A DNA stretch of 64,000 bases from an uncultured Flavobacteriales bacterium (GTDB lineage: Bacteria; Bacteroidota; Bacteroidia; Flavobacteriales; Weeksellaceae): the NCBI GenBank assembly GCA_937973555.1, contig CALJKL010000078.1:22712-86711 (forward strand). The letters run 5' to 3'. Positions 51,974 through 59,708 of this stretch are shown here, in pieces. The position numbers and the translations under genes were made by a program. Position 1 is the first letter of the stretch. Each line of letters starts with the position of its first letter. Below the pieces are notes generated by a model. The model was given only the letters and a program-made list of their open reading frames with translations, was not told where the DNA came from and ran no database searches.

Positions 51974-52418
51974 GAAAAATTGAAAATAGTGTTCAAAGAT
52001 AAGTCTTGTAATTTTAAAAAGGTGGAACAAACTAGTAATTAGCTGTCCCACCAATTGATTACATTTATGAAAAAACTAGATTAAGATTGAAAAAAGAGAA
52101 ATTTAATATACTTATATTTTTTAAAAACAAATCTATACTGAAGACATTGCGATGCAATAATTTTTGATAGATACTCATTTTATTTTTTTTTAAATTTGTT
52201 CTTGTAAATTTATTTTTTTTTTGACTTCATGAATTACTTTTTAAAACAATATTAACTGAATGTTAATTACAATCGTTTGTGCAATCGTTTGCAGTTGATA
52301 ACTTTTCAGTTTAATTAAGAAAAATTGAATTTTTAGACTACTATTTATATATAAAACACGCGTTTTTTTCTAAAATTTGTCCTCTTGTTTTTACAAAAAC
52401 TTTACTTACCTTTCCCAA
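51974..52418. promoter_or_regulatory. Divergent control region of the sucrose locus
   Basis: 445 bp without a gene. On the minus strand TTG (52157-52155), 19 bp, TAGATTTG (52135-52128) is a perfect promoter for the MFS operon with a leader of about 150 nt. A second -7 box, TATCTTTG, lies at 52001-51994. Two LacI-type operators are at 52269-52293. The best -7-like sequence for the lacI gene is TAAAATTTG (52372-52380), one base too long. Confidence 0.6.
52269..52293. promoter_or_regulatory. Two tandem LacI-type operators
   Basis: ACAATCGTTTGT (52269-52280) and TGCAATCGTTTGCA (52280-52293) are palindromes sharing the core CAATCGTTTG and the central CG typical of LacI/GalR sites. Their centres are 12 bp apart, between the regulator and the operon it is expected to control. 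Confidence 0.7.
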
Positions 52419-53378
52419 ATGAAGAGAACCACCATAAAAGATCTTGCAGATTTGCTTCAAGTGAGCACTTCTACAATCTCCAGGGCACTAAGCAATCATC
52501 CTGATATAAGCGATGCGGTGAAAACTCGTGTAAAAGAAGCTGCAGAGACTTTCAACTATATCCCGAATGATTTTGCGATTAATTTCCGCAAAAAGTCTTC
52601 TAAGGTGATTGGGCTTATCATTCCTAAAATGTCTATGTTTTTTGTTCCTTCCATTATTGAAGGGATTTCTGCAAAACTGAACAAAGAGGGGTATCAGTTT
52701 TTTATGCTCTCTTCTGAGGAATCTTTAGAAATAGAGAAAGAAAATCTTCAGACTTGTGCCAACTCTAGAGTAGATGGTGTTTTGATTTCATTGACCTCTC
52801 AAACTCATAATTTTGAACATTTTAAAAAACTGGATGATTTGGGGATTCCGATTGTTGTTTTTGATAAAAGCCTTTCCGAAGAAAAATTTGACCAAGTGAT
52901 TTTCAATAATGAAAAAGATGCAGAAGAATGTGCCAAAAAATTGGTTAACCACAATTGTAAAAATATTTTAGCCATTTTTGGAAATAATGATTTGGAGATA
53001 ACTGATAAAAGGAAAAAAAGCTTCATGGCTTATTTGGAAAAATATCCTCACATTAACTGTAAAAGTGTTTTCTGTGATTCAGCGGAGCAGGTAAAAGATA
53101 AACTGGATATCATTTTGGAGTATGATACCTTTGATGGTATTTTTGCAATGAGTGATGAAACTTTGGCGGGTCTTAATTATGCTTTGAAATTAAAAGGAAT
53201 CAGTGCCAAACAATTTAAAGTAGCAGCTATCAGTGAAGGTATTTTCCCGAAATACCTGAATCCGCATTATGAATTTGAGAAAAATGATGGCATGAAAATG
53301 GGCATGATGGCTGCCAATATTCTTTTAGAAAAAATAAAAAATCCTGAAAATAAAACGGCTAACACTTATTATATTTAA
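52419..53378 (+). CDS. LacI/GalR-family transcriptional regulator
   Basis: A 319-residue repressor or activator. The N-terminal helix-turn-helix and hinge (T-I-K-D-L-A-D-L-L-Q-V-S-T-S-T-I-S-R-A-L-S) is complete, followed by the periplasmic-binding-protein-like sugar domain (V-I-G-L-I-I-P-K, about 62 on). The start at the ATG 52419 is 14 codons inside the longest frame, which opens at a TTG in unlikely sequence. It is divergent from the sucrose operon with two operators in between. The effector is probably sucrose, fructose or a phosphate of these. The cupin gene begins 2 nt after its stop. Confidence 0.92.
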   Translation: MKRTTIKDLADLLQVSTSTISRALSNHPDISDAVKTRVKEAAETFNYIPNDFAINFRKKSSKVIGLIIPKMSMFFVPSIIEGISAKLNKEGYQFFMLSSEESLEIEKENLQTCANSRVDGVLISLTSQTHNFEHFKKLDDLGIPIVVFDKSLSEEKFDQVIFNNEKDAEECAKKLVNHNCKNILAIFGNNDLEITDKRKKSFMAYLEKYPHINCKSVFCDSAEQVKDKLDIILEYDTFDGIFAMSDETLAGLNYALKLKGISAKQFKVAAISEGIFPKYLNPHYEFEKNDGMKMGMMAANILLEKIKNPENKTANTYYI

Positions 53379-53380
53379 CA

Positions 53381-53740
53381 GTGAAAAAATATAAAATTCA
53401 AAAAAATCCTTTTGTAGTTCCTACTACAGACGGAAAATTAATCGAAGAACATTGGGGAAATTCTACCGGAAATCGTCAGATTTCTATAGCCCATATGGTG
53501 GCACCTTCCGGATGGAGTGAGCCGCATCAGACACCAGAATTTGATGAATTTACTTTAATTATTAATGGGAAAAAACAATTTGAAATTGATGGTGAAACAG
53601 TGGTTTTGGAAGCCGGACAAAGCATCCTGATTGAAAAAGGTGCCAGAATACGCTATAGCAATCCTTTTGATACAGAATGCGAATATGTGGCTATCTGTTT
53701 GCCAGCATTTTCAATGGATTTGGTGCACCGGGAAGATTAA
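53381..53740 (+). CDS. Cupin-domain protein, GTG start
   Basis: A 119-residue single cupin: motif 1 around E-P-H-Q-T-P-E-F-D-E-F-T-L-I-I-N-G-K, motif 2 around L-E-A-G-Q-S-I-L-I-E-K-G-A-R-I-R-Y. A metal-binding His and Glu in motif 1 can be seen; motif 2 lacks the usual His. It begins at GTG, 2 nt after lacI, so it is translationally coupled to the regulator. A role in sugar sensing or metabolism is inferred only from position. Confidence 0.82.
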   Translation: MKKYKIQKNPFVVPTTDGKLIEEHWGNSTGNRQISIAHMVAPSGWSEPHQTPEFDEFTLIINGKKQFEIDGETVVLEAGQSILIEKGARIRYSNPFDTECEYVAICLPAFSMDLVHRED

Positions 53741-53777
53741 AATTATTATGTTGAGCCTAATATTTGTAAAAATATTT

Positions 53778-53785
53778 TAGTTTTG
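53778..53785 (+). promoter_or_regulatory. -7 element of the alpha/beta hydrolase gene
   Basis: TAGTTTTG lies 17 bp before the TTG start at 53803; the -33 element is not clear. Confidence 0.45.
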
Positions 53786-53802
53786 TAAAAATTTAGAGAG
53801 AA

Positions 53803-54585
53803 TTGATTTCATATACCATTTATAAACACGAAACTTCCGAGAATTGGGTCACCTTTGTACACGGCGCTGGTGGCAGCTCTTCTATCTGGTACAAACAGAT
53901 TAGAGCTTTTCAGGAAAAATTCAATGTTTTGCTGCTCGATTTACGTGGGCATGGCAATTCTCCAAAGCAGCATCATCTTCACAAAAACTATAGTTTTAAG
54001 GCTATTGCCCATGATATTATAGAGGTAATAGACCATCTGAAAATTAAAAGTTCTCATTTTGTAGGGATTTCTTTAGGATCTATCGTGATCAGGCAATTGG
54101 CAGAAATGCGCCCAGAAAGGGTGAAATCTATGATTATGGGAGGCGCTATTCTAAAAATGAATTTCCGTTCGCAGATTCTCATGAGGGTAGGGAATATCTT
54201 TAAATACATCTTGCCATATCTAATTTTGTACAGGCTTTTTGCGTTTATCATCATGCCAAAAGATAACCATAAAAATTCCCGAAATCTTTTTATTAACGAA
54301 GCCAAAAAGCTTTATCAAAAAGAGTTTATTAAGTGGTTTAAACTCACTGCTGAAATCAATCCGCTTTTGAGATGGTTCAGACAAAAAGAACTGAATATTC
54401 CCACTTTTTATGTAATGGGAGAGGAAGATTATATGTTTTTGCCTTCAGTGAAAAAAGTGGTAGAATCTCATGCCAAATCTTCAAAACTTTTGATCATAGA
54501 AAACTGCGGACATGTTGTAAATGTAGAAAAACCGCAGGTTTTTAATGAAAAGGTAATCGCTTTTATCTCTAGCCAGCCCAACTAA
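53803..54585 (+). CDS. Alpha/beta hydrolase, TTG start
   Basis: A 260-residue hydrolase: F-V-H-G-A-G-G-S-S-S-I-W (about 18-29), D-L-R-G-H-G-N-S (about 47-54), nucleophile Ser in F-V-G-I-S-L-G-S (about 88-95), the acid probably Asp in G-E-E-D-Y, and His in E-N-C-G-H-V near 243. No in-frame ATG precedes the core, so TTG at 53803 with an upstream AGAGAG is taken. There is no signal peptide. The substrate is unknown. Its last 17 nt overlap the convergent HAD gene. Confidence 0.85.
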   Translation: MISYTIYKHETSENWVTFVHGAGGSSSIWYKQIRAFQEKFNVLLLDLRGHGNSPKQHHLHKNYSFKAIAHDIIEVIDHLKIKSSHFVGISLGSIVIRQLAEMRPERVKSMIMGGAILKMNFRSQILMRVGNIFKYILPYLILYRLFAFIIMPKDNHKNSRNLFINEAKKLYQKEFIKWFKLTAEINPLLRWFRQKELNIPTFYVMGEEDYMFLPSVKKVVESHAKSSKLLIIENCGHVVNVEKPQVFNEKVIAFISSQPN

Positions 54586-55222
54586 TTTTCTCTATTTCTT
54601 CCAAAAGATTAATCTCCGGAATACAGTGAATTACCTTAAAACCTAGGTTTTTTGCAATTTCTATATTTTTGGCATTATCATCTATAAAAACAGATTCTTC
54701 GGCGGTTATTTGATAACGCTCAAGCAAAACCTTCCAAATTTCCGGATCTGGTTTTATGAGTTTTTCTTCTCCTGAAACTACTATTTTTCCTCCAAAAATT
54801 TCAAAGAAATCATAGTTTGCCAAGGCGTATGGAAAAGTCTCTGCAGACCAATTTGTCAATCCAAAAAGTTCGTAATCCATTTCAGAAAGTAGTCTTAGTG
54901 ATTGCACATTTTCAGGGATATCACCTCTCAACATGGTTGCCCAATTGTCATAGAATGCACGAATTTCTACTTCCCATTCAGGATGCTTTTCAACTAAAAT
55001 TTCGGTACCTTCTTCCAACGTTCTGCCTCTGTCCTGCTCCGCATTCCATTCGTCTGTGGCGATGTTTTTTAGGAAAAATTCCATTTTTTCGTCATCATTA
55101 AAATAATCTCGGAAAAAATAACGTTGGTTCCAATCCATCAATACGCCGCCAAAATCGAAAATAATGTTTTTGATATTGTTAAATGGTTGCTCATCAAAGT
55201 TGGAAGTAATTGGTTTGTTCAT
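54569..55222 (-). CDS. HAD-superfamily phosphatase (YihX-like)
   Basis: A 217-residue HAD hydrolase: nucleophile Asp in I-I-F-D-F-G-G-V-L-M-D-W (about 20-31), T-N-W-S (motif 2, about 137-140), Lys in K-L-I-K-P-D-P-E-I (motif 3) and F-I-D-D-N-A-K-N (motif 4, about 177-184). The F-G-G-V-L-x-D-W form resembles YihX/sugar-phosphate phosphatases. Its 3' end overlaps the alpha/beta hydrolase gene by 17 bp on the opposite strand. Confidence 0.88.
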   Translation of the reverse strand: MNKPITSNFDEQPFNNIKNIIFDFGGVLMDWNQRYFFRDYFNDDEKMEFFLKNIATDEWNAEQDRGRTLEEGTEILVEKHPEWEVEIRAFYDNWATMLRGDIPENVQSLRLLSEMDYELFGLTNWSAETFPYALANYDFFEIFGGKIVVSGEEKLIKPDPEIWKVLLERYQITAEESVFIDDNAKNIEIAKNLGFKVIHCIPEINLLEEIEKISWAG

Positions 55223-55284
55223 AATTGTTTTTATTTCAAATCTTGCAGATTTCCTTGTGTTTTCTGTAGTTAAGTTTACGATGA

Positions 55285-55719
55285 TTAAAATTCAAAAGGC
55301 AAAAACTCATAAGTGTTTTCTGAAAATACTGCGTTGATATGCTGCAATCCATTGCTTAAGATAATTCTTTCAGCACCAATGATGGAGTTGTATCTTGCAA
55401 TCTGCTCAAAGGTTTGCTGGGTAATTTTAATATGAGGAGCTTTTAATTCAACTAAAATTTTAGGTTCAGTTTTTTCGGTTATCAAAAGGTCTATGCGTTT
55501 TGTAGTGCCATTAAGTTCCAGTTTTTTTTCTAAAATAAGGGCAGAGGTAGCATAGTTTTTTACCTTTAAAAAATAATGCAAAAAGTGCTGTCTCACCCAT
55601 TCTTCCGGAGTGAGCACCAGCCAAGATTTTCTCACGACATCATAAATAAAAAATGTATCTTTGTCTTTCTTGATATCAAAGTTAAAATCTTCTTTAAAAT
55701 TTAATTTAGGCAGTTGCAT
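55285..55719 (-). CDS. Stand-alone type I restriction HsdR N-terminal-like nuclease domain
   Basis: A 144-residue protein matching the HSDR_N PD-(D/E)XK fold: P-E-E-W-V-R-Q-H-F (about 38-46), the conserved Asp in K-R-I-D-L-L-I, and E-L-K-A-P (the ExK motif). No HsdS, HsdM or helicase domain is nearby, so it is not part of a restriction system. Such orphan domains occur beside holA in many Bacteroidetes, hinting at a role in replication or repair. Its ATG is 4 bp from the divergent holA ATG. Confidence 0.82.
   Translation of the reverse strand: MQLPKLNFKEDFNFDIKKDKDTFFIYDVVRKSWLVLTPEEWVRQHFLHYFLKVKNYATSALILEKKLELNGTTKRIDLLITEKTEPKILVELKAPHIKITQQTFEQIARYNSIIGAERIILSNGLQHINAVFSENTYEFLPFEF
55656..55663 (+). 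promoter_or_regulatory. -7 element of holA inside the HsdR_N gene
   Basis: TATCTTTG, giving holA a leader of about 56 nt that is antisense to the start of the neighbouring gene. Confidence 0.5.
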
Positions 55720-55723
55720 TCAG

Positions 55724-56755
55724 ATGAAAGAATTAGAACAGATTCTCAAAAATATTAAAAACAAGGATTTCTTACCCATCTACTTTTTCCATGGCGAGGA
55801 AGCCTATTTCATAGATGCTGCTGTAAAATCATTAGAAAATGATGTGCTTACAGAAGACGAAAGAGCCTTCAATCAAACCGTAGTTTATGGCAAAGATACC
55901 AATTATAATGAAATCTTAGCATTGGCAAGGCAATATCCTATGATGGGTGATAAGCAATTGATTATTGTAAAAGAAGCACAAGACTTAAAGCTGAACGAAG
56001 AAGAATCTAAGATTTTAGAAAGCTATGCCGAAAATCCTGTAGACTCCACCATTTTGGTTTTGGCACACAAACACAAAAAAGTAGACAGCCGAAAAAAGGT
56101 TTTCAAGACTCTTTTAAGTAAAAAAATGCTTTTCCATAGTGAGCCCGTGAAAGATTATCAATTGGCCAAATGGATAGAAGAGGAAGCCAAACTAGATGCC
56201 ATACCTTTGGCGCCGGGCATTTCTCAGTTGTTGGCAGATTATTTGGGCAATGATCTTTCCAGGATTTCTAATGAACTTCAGAAATTGAAATTGGTTTTGA
56301 AGTCGGGCGAGGTTTTAGATGGAAAACTGGTGGAAACCCATATTGGGATATCCAAAGAATTTAATGTTTTTGAACTTCAAAAGGCTTTAGGGAAAAAAGA
56401 TTCTAACAATGCCTTTAAGATTGCGTTTTATATGGGCAAAAATCCCAAGACCAATCCTATTGTGATGACGATAGGCAACTTGTATAATTTTTTCAGCAAT
56501 GTGGTGATGTACCATACCGTGGCGGGGCAAAGCCAAGGGGTTATCGCTTCAGAATTGGGCATCAATCCTTATTTTGTGAAAGATTATGCCGAAGCTGCCA
56601 GATTGTATCCTTTAAAACATGCTACCAGAACGATTTCTGTTCTTAGAGAAATGGATTTGAAAAGCAAAGGTCTTGGTGCGGTAAATATGGATGAAAGCGA
56701 ACTTCTGAAGGAAATGGTCTATAAGATTTTGAATGTAGATAAAATCAAGAGTTAA
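55724..56755 (+). CDS. holA: DNA polymerase III subunit delta
   Basis: A 343-residue clamp-loader subunit that opens the beta clamp. It begins K-E-L-E-Q-I-L-K-N-I-K-N-K-D-F-L-P-I-Y-F-F-H-G-E-E; D-Y-L-G-N-D-L-S-R-I-S-N-E-L (about 178-191) is typical for delta. The start M-K-E-L at 55724 is taken over an in-frame ATG at 55661, which lies in the promoter. The YitT gene follows after 2 nt. Confidence 0.9.
   Translation: MKELEQILKNIKNKDFLPIYFFHGEEAYFIDAAVKSLENDVLTEDERAFNQTVVYGKDTNYNEILALARQYPMMGDKQLIIVKEAQDLKLNEEESKILESYAENPVDSTILVLAHKHKKVDSRKKVFKTLLSKKMLFHSEPVKDYQLAKWIEEEAKLDAIPLAPGISQLLADYLGNDLSRISNELQKLKLVLKSGEVLDGKLVETHIGISKEFNVFELQKALGKKDSNNAFKIAFYMGKNPKTNPIVMTIGNLYNFFSNVVMYHTVAGQSQGVIASELGINPYFVKDYAEAARLYPLKHATRTISVLREMDLKSKGLGAVNMDESELLKEMVYKILNVDKIKS
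55747..55754 (-). promoter_or_regulatory. -7 element of the HsdR_N gene inside holA
   Basis: TATTTTTG on the minus strand (55754-55747), 28 bp upstream of the 55719 ATG. The divergent leaders overlap. Confidence 0.5.
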
Positions 56756-56757
56756 AA

Positions 56758-57720
56758 ATGATTAAAAATATTTGGAAACAAATCATTTTACATATTCTTC
56801 GCTTTCAAGGCGAGGAGGAAATCAATCGATATAAAATCATTAAAACCAAAAATAATTTTTTTGTATCACTGAGAAATGAAATTAAAAATTTTTTACTTAT
56901 CATCATCGGGATATTCTCAGCAGGCTTCGGGTTCAAAGGTTTTCTCTTGACTAATAAATTTATTGATGGAGGGGCAACGGGTATTTCACTATTGCTTTCT
57001 GCCATTACCAAAATACCTCTGCAATACCTAATTGTTTTAGTAAATCTTCCTTTTATTATTTTAGCTTTCAGAACGGTAGGCAGAAATTTTGCCATAAAGA
57101 CCATTTTAGCCATTACAGGGCTTTCTTTTTGTTTGGCTTTTGTAGAATTTCCGAATGTGACTAACGACAATCTTTTAGTGGCTATTTTTGGAGGTTTTTT
57201 CCTGGGAGCAGGCATTGGCCTTTCCATAAGAGGCGGAGCCGTTATTGATGGTACAGAGGTTTTGGCCATTTTTTTAAGCAAAAAATTGGGGACTACCATT
57301 GGAGACATTATTGTAATCATCAATATCCTTATTTTTTCTGCAGCCGCTTATTTTTTAGGAATAGAAATAGCCTTGTATTCTATGATTACCTATCTGGCAG
57401 CTTCTAAAACATTAGATTTTTTGGTAGAGGGTATAGAAGAATATATTGGGGTAACCATAGTTTCTTCTAAAACGGAAGAGATTAAAGAGATGATTTATAA
57501 TAAATTGGGAAGAGGAGTTACTATTTATAATGGCAAAAAAGGTTTTGGTAAAAAGGGACTCCAAGAAAATAATGATATTATCTTTACGGTAATTACCCGT
57601 TTGGAAGTCAATAAATTCAATACTGAATTGGAAAAAATTGCCCCCAATGCTTTTGTTGTAATGCATACTGTAAAAGATACAAAAGGTGGAATGATTAAAA
57701 AAAGGCCTTTGAAGAATTAA
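56758..57720 (+). CDS. YitT-family membrane protein (DUF161-DUF2179)
   Basis: A 320-residue protein with five to six spans (about 42-205), including F-I-D-G-G-A-T-G-I-S-L-L-L and G-G-A-V-I-D-G-T-E-V-L-A, and a C-terminal cytoplasmic DUF2179 domain (about 225-310). The function of the family is unknown. It begins 2 nt after holA and is likely translated from the same mRNA. Confidence 0.87.
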   Translation: MIKNIWKQIILHILRFQGEEEINRYKIIKTKNNFFVSLRNEIKNFLLIIIGIFSAGFGFKGFLLTNKFIDGGATGISLLLSAITKIPLQYLIVLVNLPFIILAFRTVGRNFAIKTILAITGLSFCLAFVEFPNVTNDNLLVAIFGGFFLGAGIGLSIRGGAVIDGTEVLAIFLSKKLGTTIGDIIVIINILIFSAAAYFLGIEIALYSMITYLAASKTLDFLVEGIEEYIGVTIVSSKTEEIKEMIYNKLGRGVTIYNGKKGFGKKGLQENNDIIFTVITRLEVNKFNTELEKIAPNAFVVMHTVKDTKGGMIKKRPLKN

Positions 57721-57844
57721 TTTATTATAAAAAAAATAAAAAAATTACTGATATTGACAAAATTCATCATCATTTTTGAGGTATAAATTTTTAATTTGAC
57801 GAAATTTGCACTTTAAAAAAAATAATAAACTTTTTATACATTTT

Positions 57845-58789
57845 ATGGAAAATAACATCCTAGATTGCGTTATTGTAGGCTCTGGTCCTTCTGGTTATAC
57901 CGCTGCTATTTATGCAGCAAGAGCAGATTTGAAACCCGAATTATACACCGGTTTGGAACCTGGTGGTCAATTAACAACCACTACAGAGGTAGAAAACTTC
58001 CCGGGATATCCTGAGGGAATTACAGGACCGGAAATGATGATGGACCTTCAGAAGCAAGCCGAAAGATTCGAAACCAAAGTGCATTATGAAATGATTACCA
58101 AGGTAGAGTTTTCTAAAGAAGTAGGTGGGGTTCATAAACTTTGGGCAGGACAAAAGGAAATTTTAGCCAAAACAGTGATTATTTCTACTGGGGCTACGGC
58201 AAAATATCTAGGTTTAGAAGATGAGAAAAAATACAATGGAGGAGGAGTTTCTGCATGTGCTACTTGTGACGGTTTCTTCTATAGAGGAAAAGATGTAGTG
58301 GTAGTAGGAGCTGGTGATACGGCTGCAGAAGAGGCTACTTATCTTTCTAAATTGTGTAATAAAGTAACCATGTTGGTAAGAAAAGACCACTTCCGTGCTT
58401 CTAAAGCAATGGTGCACAAAGTAGAAAATACGCCTAACATTGAAGTGAAATTCAATCATGAGTTGATGGCCATAGAAGGGGAAAATAATTTGGTAGAAAG
58501 AGCGGTGGCTATTAACAATCAGACGCAAGAAGTGACTAAAATAGACGTACACGGTATCTTTATCGCGATTGGTCACAAGCCGAATACGGATATCTTTAAG
58601 GGGCAAATCTCGTTAGACGAAAACGGATATATTATAACAGAAGGCAAGTCTTCTAAAACCAATCTTCCTGGCGTTTTCGCGGCGGGTGATGTACAAGACC
58701 ATATTTACAGACAGGCTATTACAGCAGCAGGAAGCGGATGTATGGCAGCTATAGATGCCGAAAGATATTTGTCTGAATTATCCCATTAA
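57845..58789 (+). CDS. trxB: Thioredoxin reductase
   Basis: A 314-residue FAD/NADPH enzyme that reduces thioredoxin. FAD-binding G-S-G-P-S-G-Y-T-A-A (about 12-21), the redox disulfide Cys138-Cys141 in C-A-T-C-D-G, NADPH-binding G-A-G-D-T-A-A-E-E (about 157-165), and the C-terminal F-A-A-G-D-V-Q-D (about 278-285). The start M-E-N-N at 57845 is preferred over an in-frame ATG at 57806. crcB starts 2 nt after the stop. Confidence 0.95.
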   Translation: MENNILDCVIVGSGPSGYTAAIYAARADLKPELYTGLEPGGQLTTTTEVENFPGYPEGITGPEMMMDLQKQAERFETKVHYEMITKVEFSKEVGGVHKLWAGQKEILAKTVIISTGATAKYLGLEDEKKYNGGGVSACATCDGFFYRGKDVVVVGAGDTAAEEATYLSKLCNKVTMLVRKDHFRASKAMVHKVENTPNIEVKFNHELMAIEGENNLVERAVAINNQTQEVTKIDVHGIFIAIGHKPNTDIFKGQISLDENGYIITEGKSSKTNLPGVFAAGDVQDHIYRQAITAAGSGCMAAIDAERYLSELSH

Positions 58790-58791
58790 TC

Positions 58792-59157
58792 TTGAGAAAC
58801 ATTCTATACATATTTCTGGGAGGAGGACTAGGTAGTATATTGCGCTACTGGGTTTCTTCTATCTCAGGCAAAATGTTCTCGGTGGGTCTTTTCCCACTGG
58901 GGACATTTTTGGTCAATATTATCGGGTGCTTTGCAATAGGCGCTTTGTCTTCCTATTTTATAAAGGAAGATAATTCCTTGAAATTTTTGCTCATTACAGG
59001 ATTTTGTGGTGGTTTTACTACTTTTTCTACCTTCTCGGCAGAAAACTATTCTTTATGGCAAAATCAGCATTATGGGACGTTGGTGATGTACGTTTTGGCC
59101 AGTATCATCTTAGGGCTTTTGTCCGTAATAGGAGGGTTTTGGATGATGAAATCCTAA
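58792..59157 (+). CDS. crcB: Fluoride channel CrcB/Fluc, TTG start
   Basis: A 121-residue four-span dimeric F- exporter. G-G-G-L-G-S-I-L-R-Y (about 10-19), F-P-L-G-T-F-L-V-N-I-I-G-C-F (about 34-47) with the channel Asn, and G-F-C-G-G-F-T-T-F-S-T-F-S (about 71-83) with the conserved Phe pair are clear. It begins at TTG, 2 nt after trxB, so it depends on trxB translation. No fluoride riboswitch is seen because the gene lies inside the operon. Confidence 0.93.
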   Translation: MRNILYIFLGGGLGSILRYWVSSISGKMFSVGLFPLGTFLVNIIGCFAIGALSSYFIKEDNSLKFLLITGFCGGFTTFSTFSAENYSLWQNQHYGTLVMYVLASIILGLLSVIGGFWMMKS

Positions 59158-59216
59158 ATCTTTCTTTCTGAAAATAAGCGACTTAATTTCCAGAAAACAA
59201 AAAAGCGGTAAATAAT

Positions 59217-59247
59217 TTTGCCAAAAAATAAAAGAGTGTTATATTTG
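59217..59247 (+). promoter_or_regulatory. Promoter of tRNA-Ser
   Basis: TTTG (59217-59220), 19 bp, TATATTTG (59240-59247): an ideal promoter 27 bp before the tRNA. Confidence 0.8.
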
Positions 59248-59274
59248 CACCACTGAAAACGAAACATCGTTTTT

Positions 59275-59359
59275 GGAGAGATGGCAGAGTGGTCGATTGC
59301 GGCAGTCTTGAAAACTGTTGACTGTAACAGGTCCGGGGGTTCGAATCCCTCTCTCTCCG
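59275..59359 (+). tRNA. tRNA-Ser(UGA)
   Basis: The acceptor arm GGAGAGA (59275-59281) pairs with TCTCTCC (59352-59358); the anticodon loop CTTGAAA places TGA at 59309-59311; a long variable arm and the GGTTCGAATCC T-arm complete a class II serine tRNA. CCA is not encoded. A terminator follows. Confidence 0.95.
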
Positions 59360-59382
59360 CTGATTCAAAATCAAAAAAAATC

Positions 59383-59423
59383 AAAACCCTTTAAAATCCA
59401 GTGTTTAAAGGGTTTTTTTATTT
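59383..59423 (+). terminator. Terminator after tRNA-Ser
   Basis: AAAACCCTTTAAA (59383-59395) pairs with TTTAAAGGGTTTT (59404-59416), followed by a T run. Confidence 0.85.
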
Positions 59424-59542
59424 TTGGGGATATCAATAAAGACCAAATTATTTCATTATTGAGGTGAGTAATTCGGTGAATAGGTAAAAACGATTAGAGC
59501 TACTTGCTGAATTATTTTCTAAAATATTGAAAATCAGGGTGA
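59424..59542. other. Gene-free stretch after tRNA-Ser
   Basis: About 120 bp with no open frame and no structured RNA visible. It lies between the tRNA terminator and a recombinase remnant and may be decayed island DNA. Confidence 0.4.
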
Positions 59543-59680
59543 TCAATCTCCCCTTGGGGTAATTCTAATATGCGCATTATACTGCATTATGTTAAAGTAT
59601 TAGATAGAAAAATTGGAGAAGATATGCAGCTTTTAAAATCCTTACTGCAGCAAAAAGAAAAAATGAAAAAACTCGGATAA
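59543..59680 (+). pseudogene. Remnant of a tyrosine recombinase C-terminus
   Basis: In frame from just after a TGA (59540-59542) to TAA (59678-59680) the DNA reads G-N-S-N-M-R-I-I-L-H-Y-V-K-V-L-D-R-K-I-G and then E-D-M-Q-L-L-K. This matches the end of flavobacterial integrases, where the pattern is L-G-H-S-N-(I/M)-R-x-T-x-x-Y-A-K-V. The catalytic His (here Asn), the Thr (Ile) and the Ala after Tyr (Val) have changed, while the nucleophilic Tyr remains. The rest of the gene is missing. It sits 180 bp after tRNA-Ser, a usual integration site. Confidence 0.75.
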
Positions 59681-59694
59681 TACATCCGAGTTTT
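59668..59694. terminator. Terminator of the recombinase remnant
   Basis: AAAACTCGGAT (59668-59678) pairs perfectly with ATCCGAGTTTT (59684-59694) around a 5-nt loop; it overlaps the remnant stop codon and still looks functional. Confidence 0.85.
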
Positions 59695-59708
59695 CTCTTA
59701 GCATGCTA

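Noticed and set aside
55285..55719. Type I restriction-modification system
   Set aside because: Only an N-terminal nuclease-like domain is present, with no helicase, HsdM or HsdS nearby.
59154..59384. Minus-strand frames covering tRNA-Ser
   Set aside because: They read through the tRNA gene in antisense, a frequent false call.
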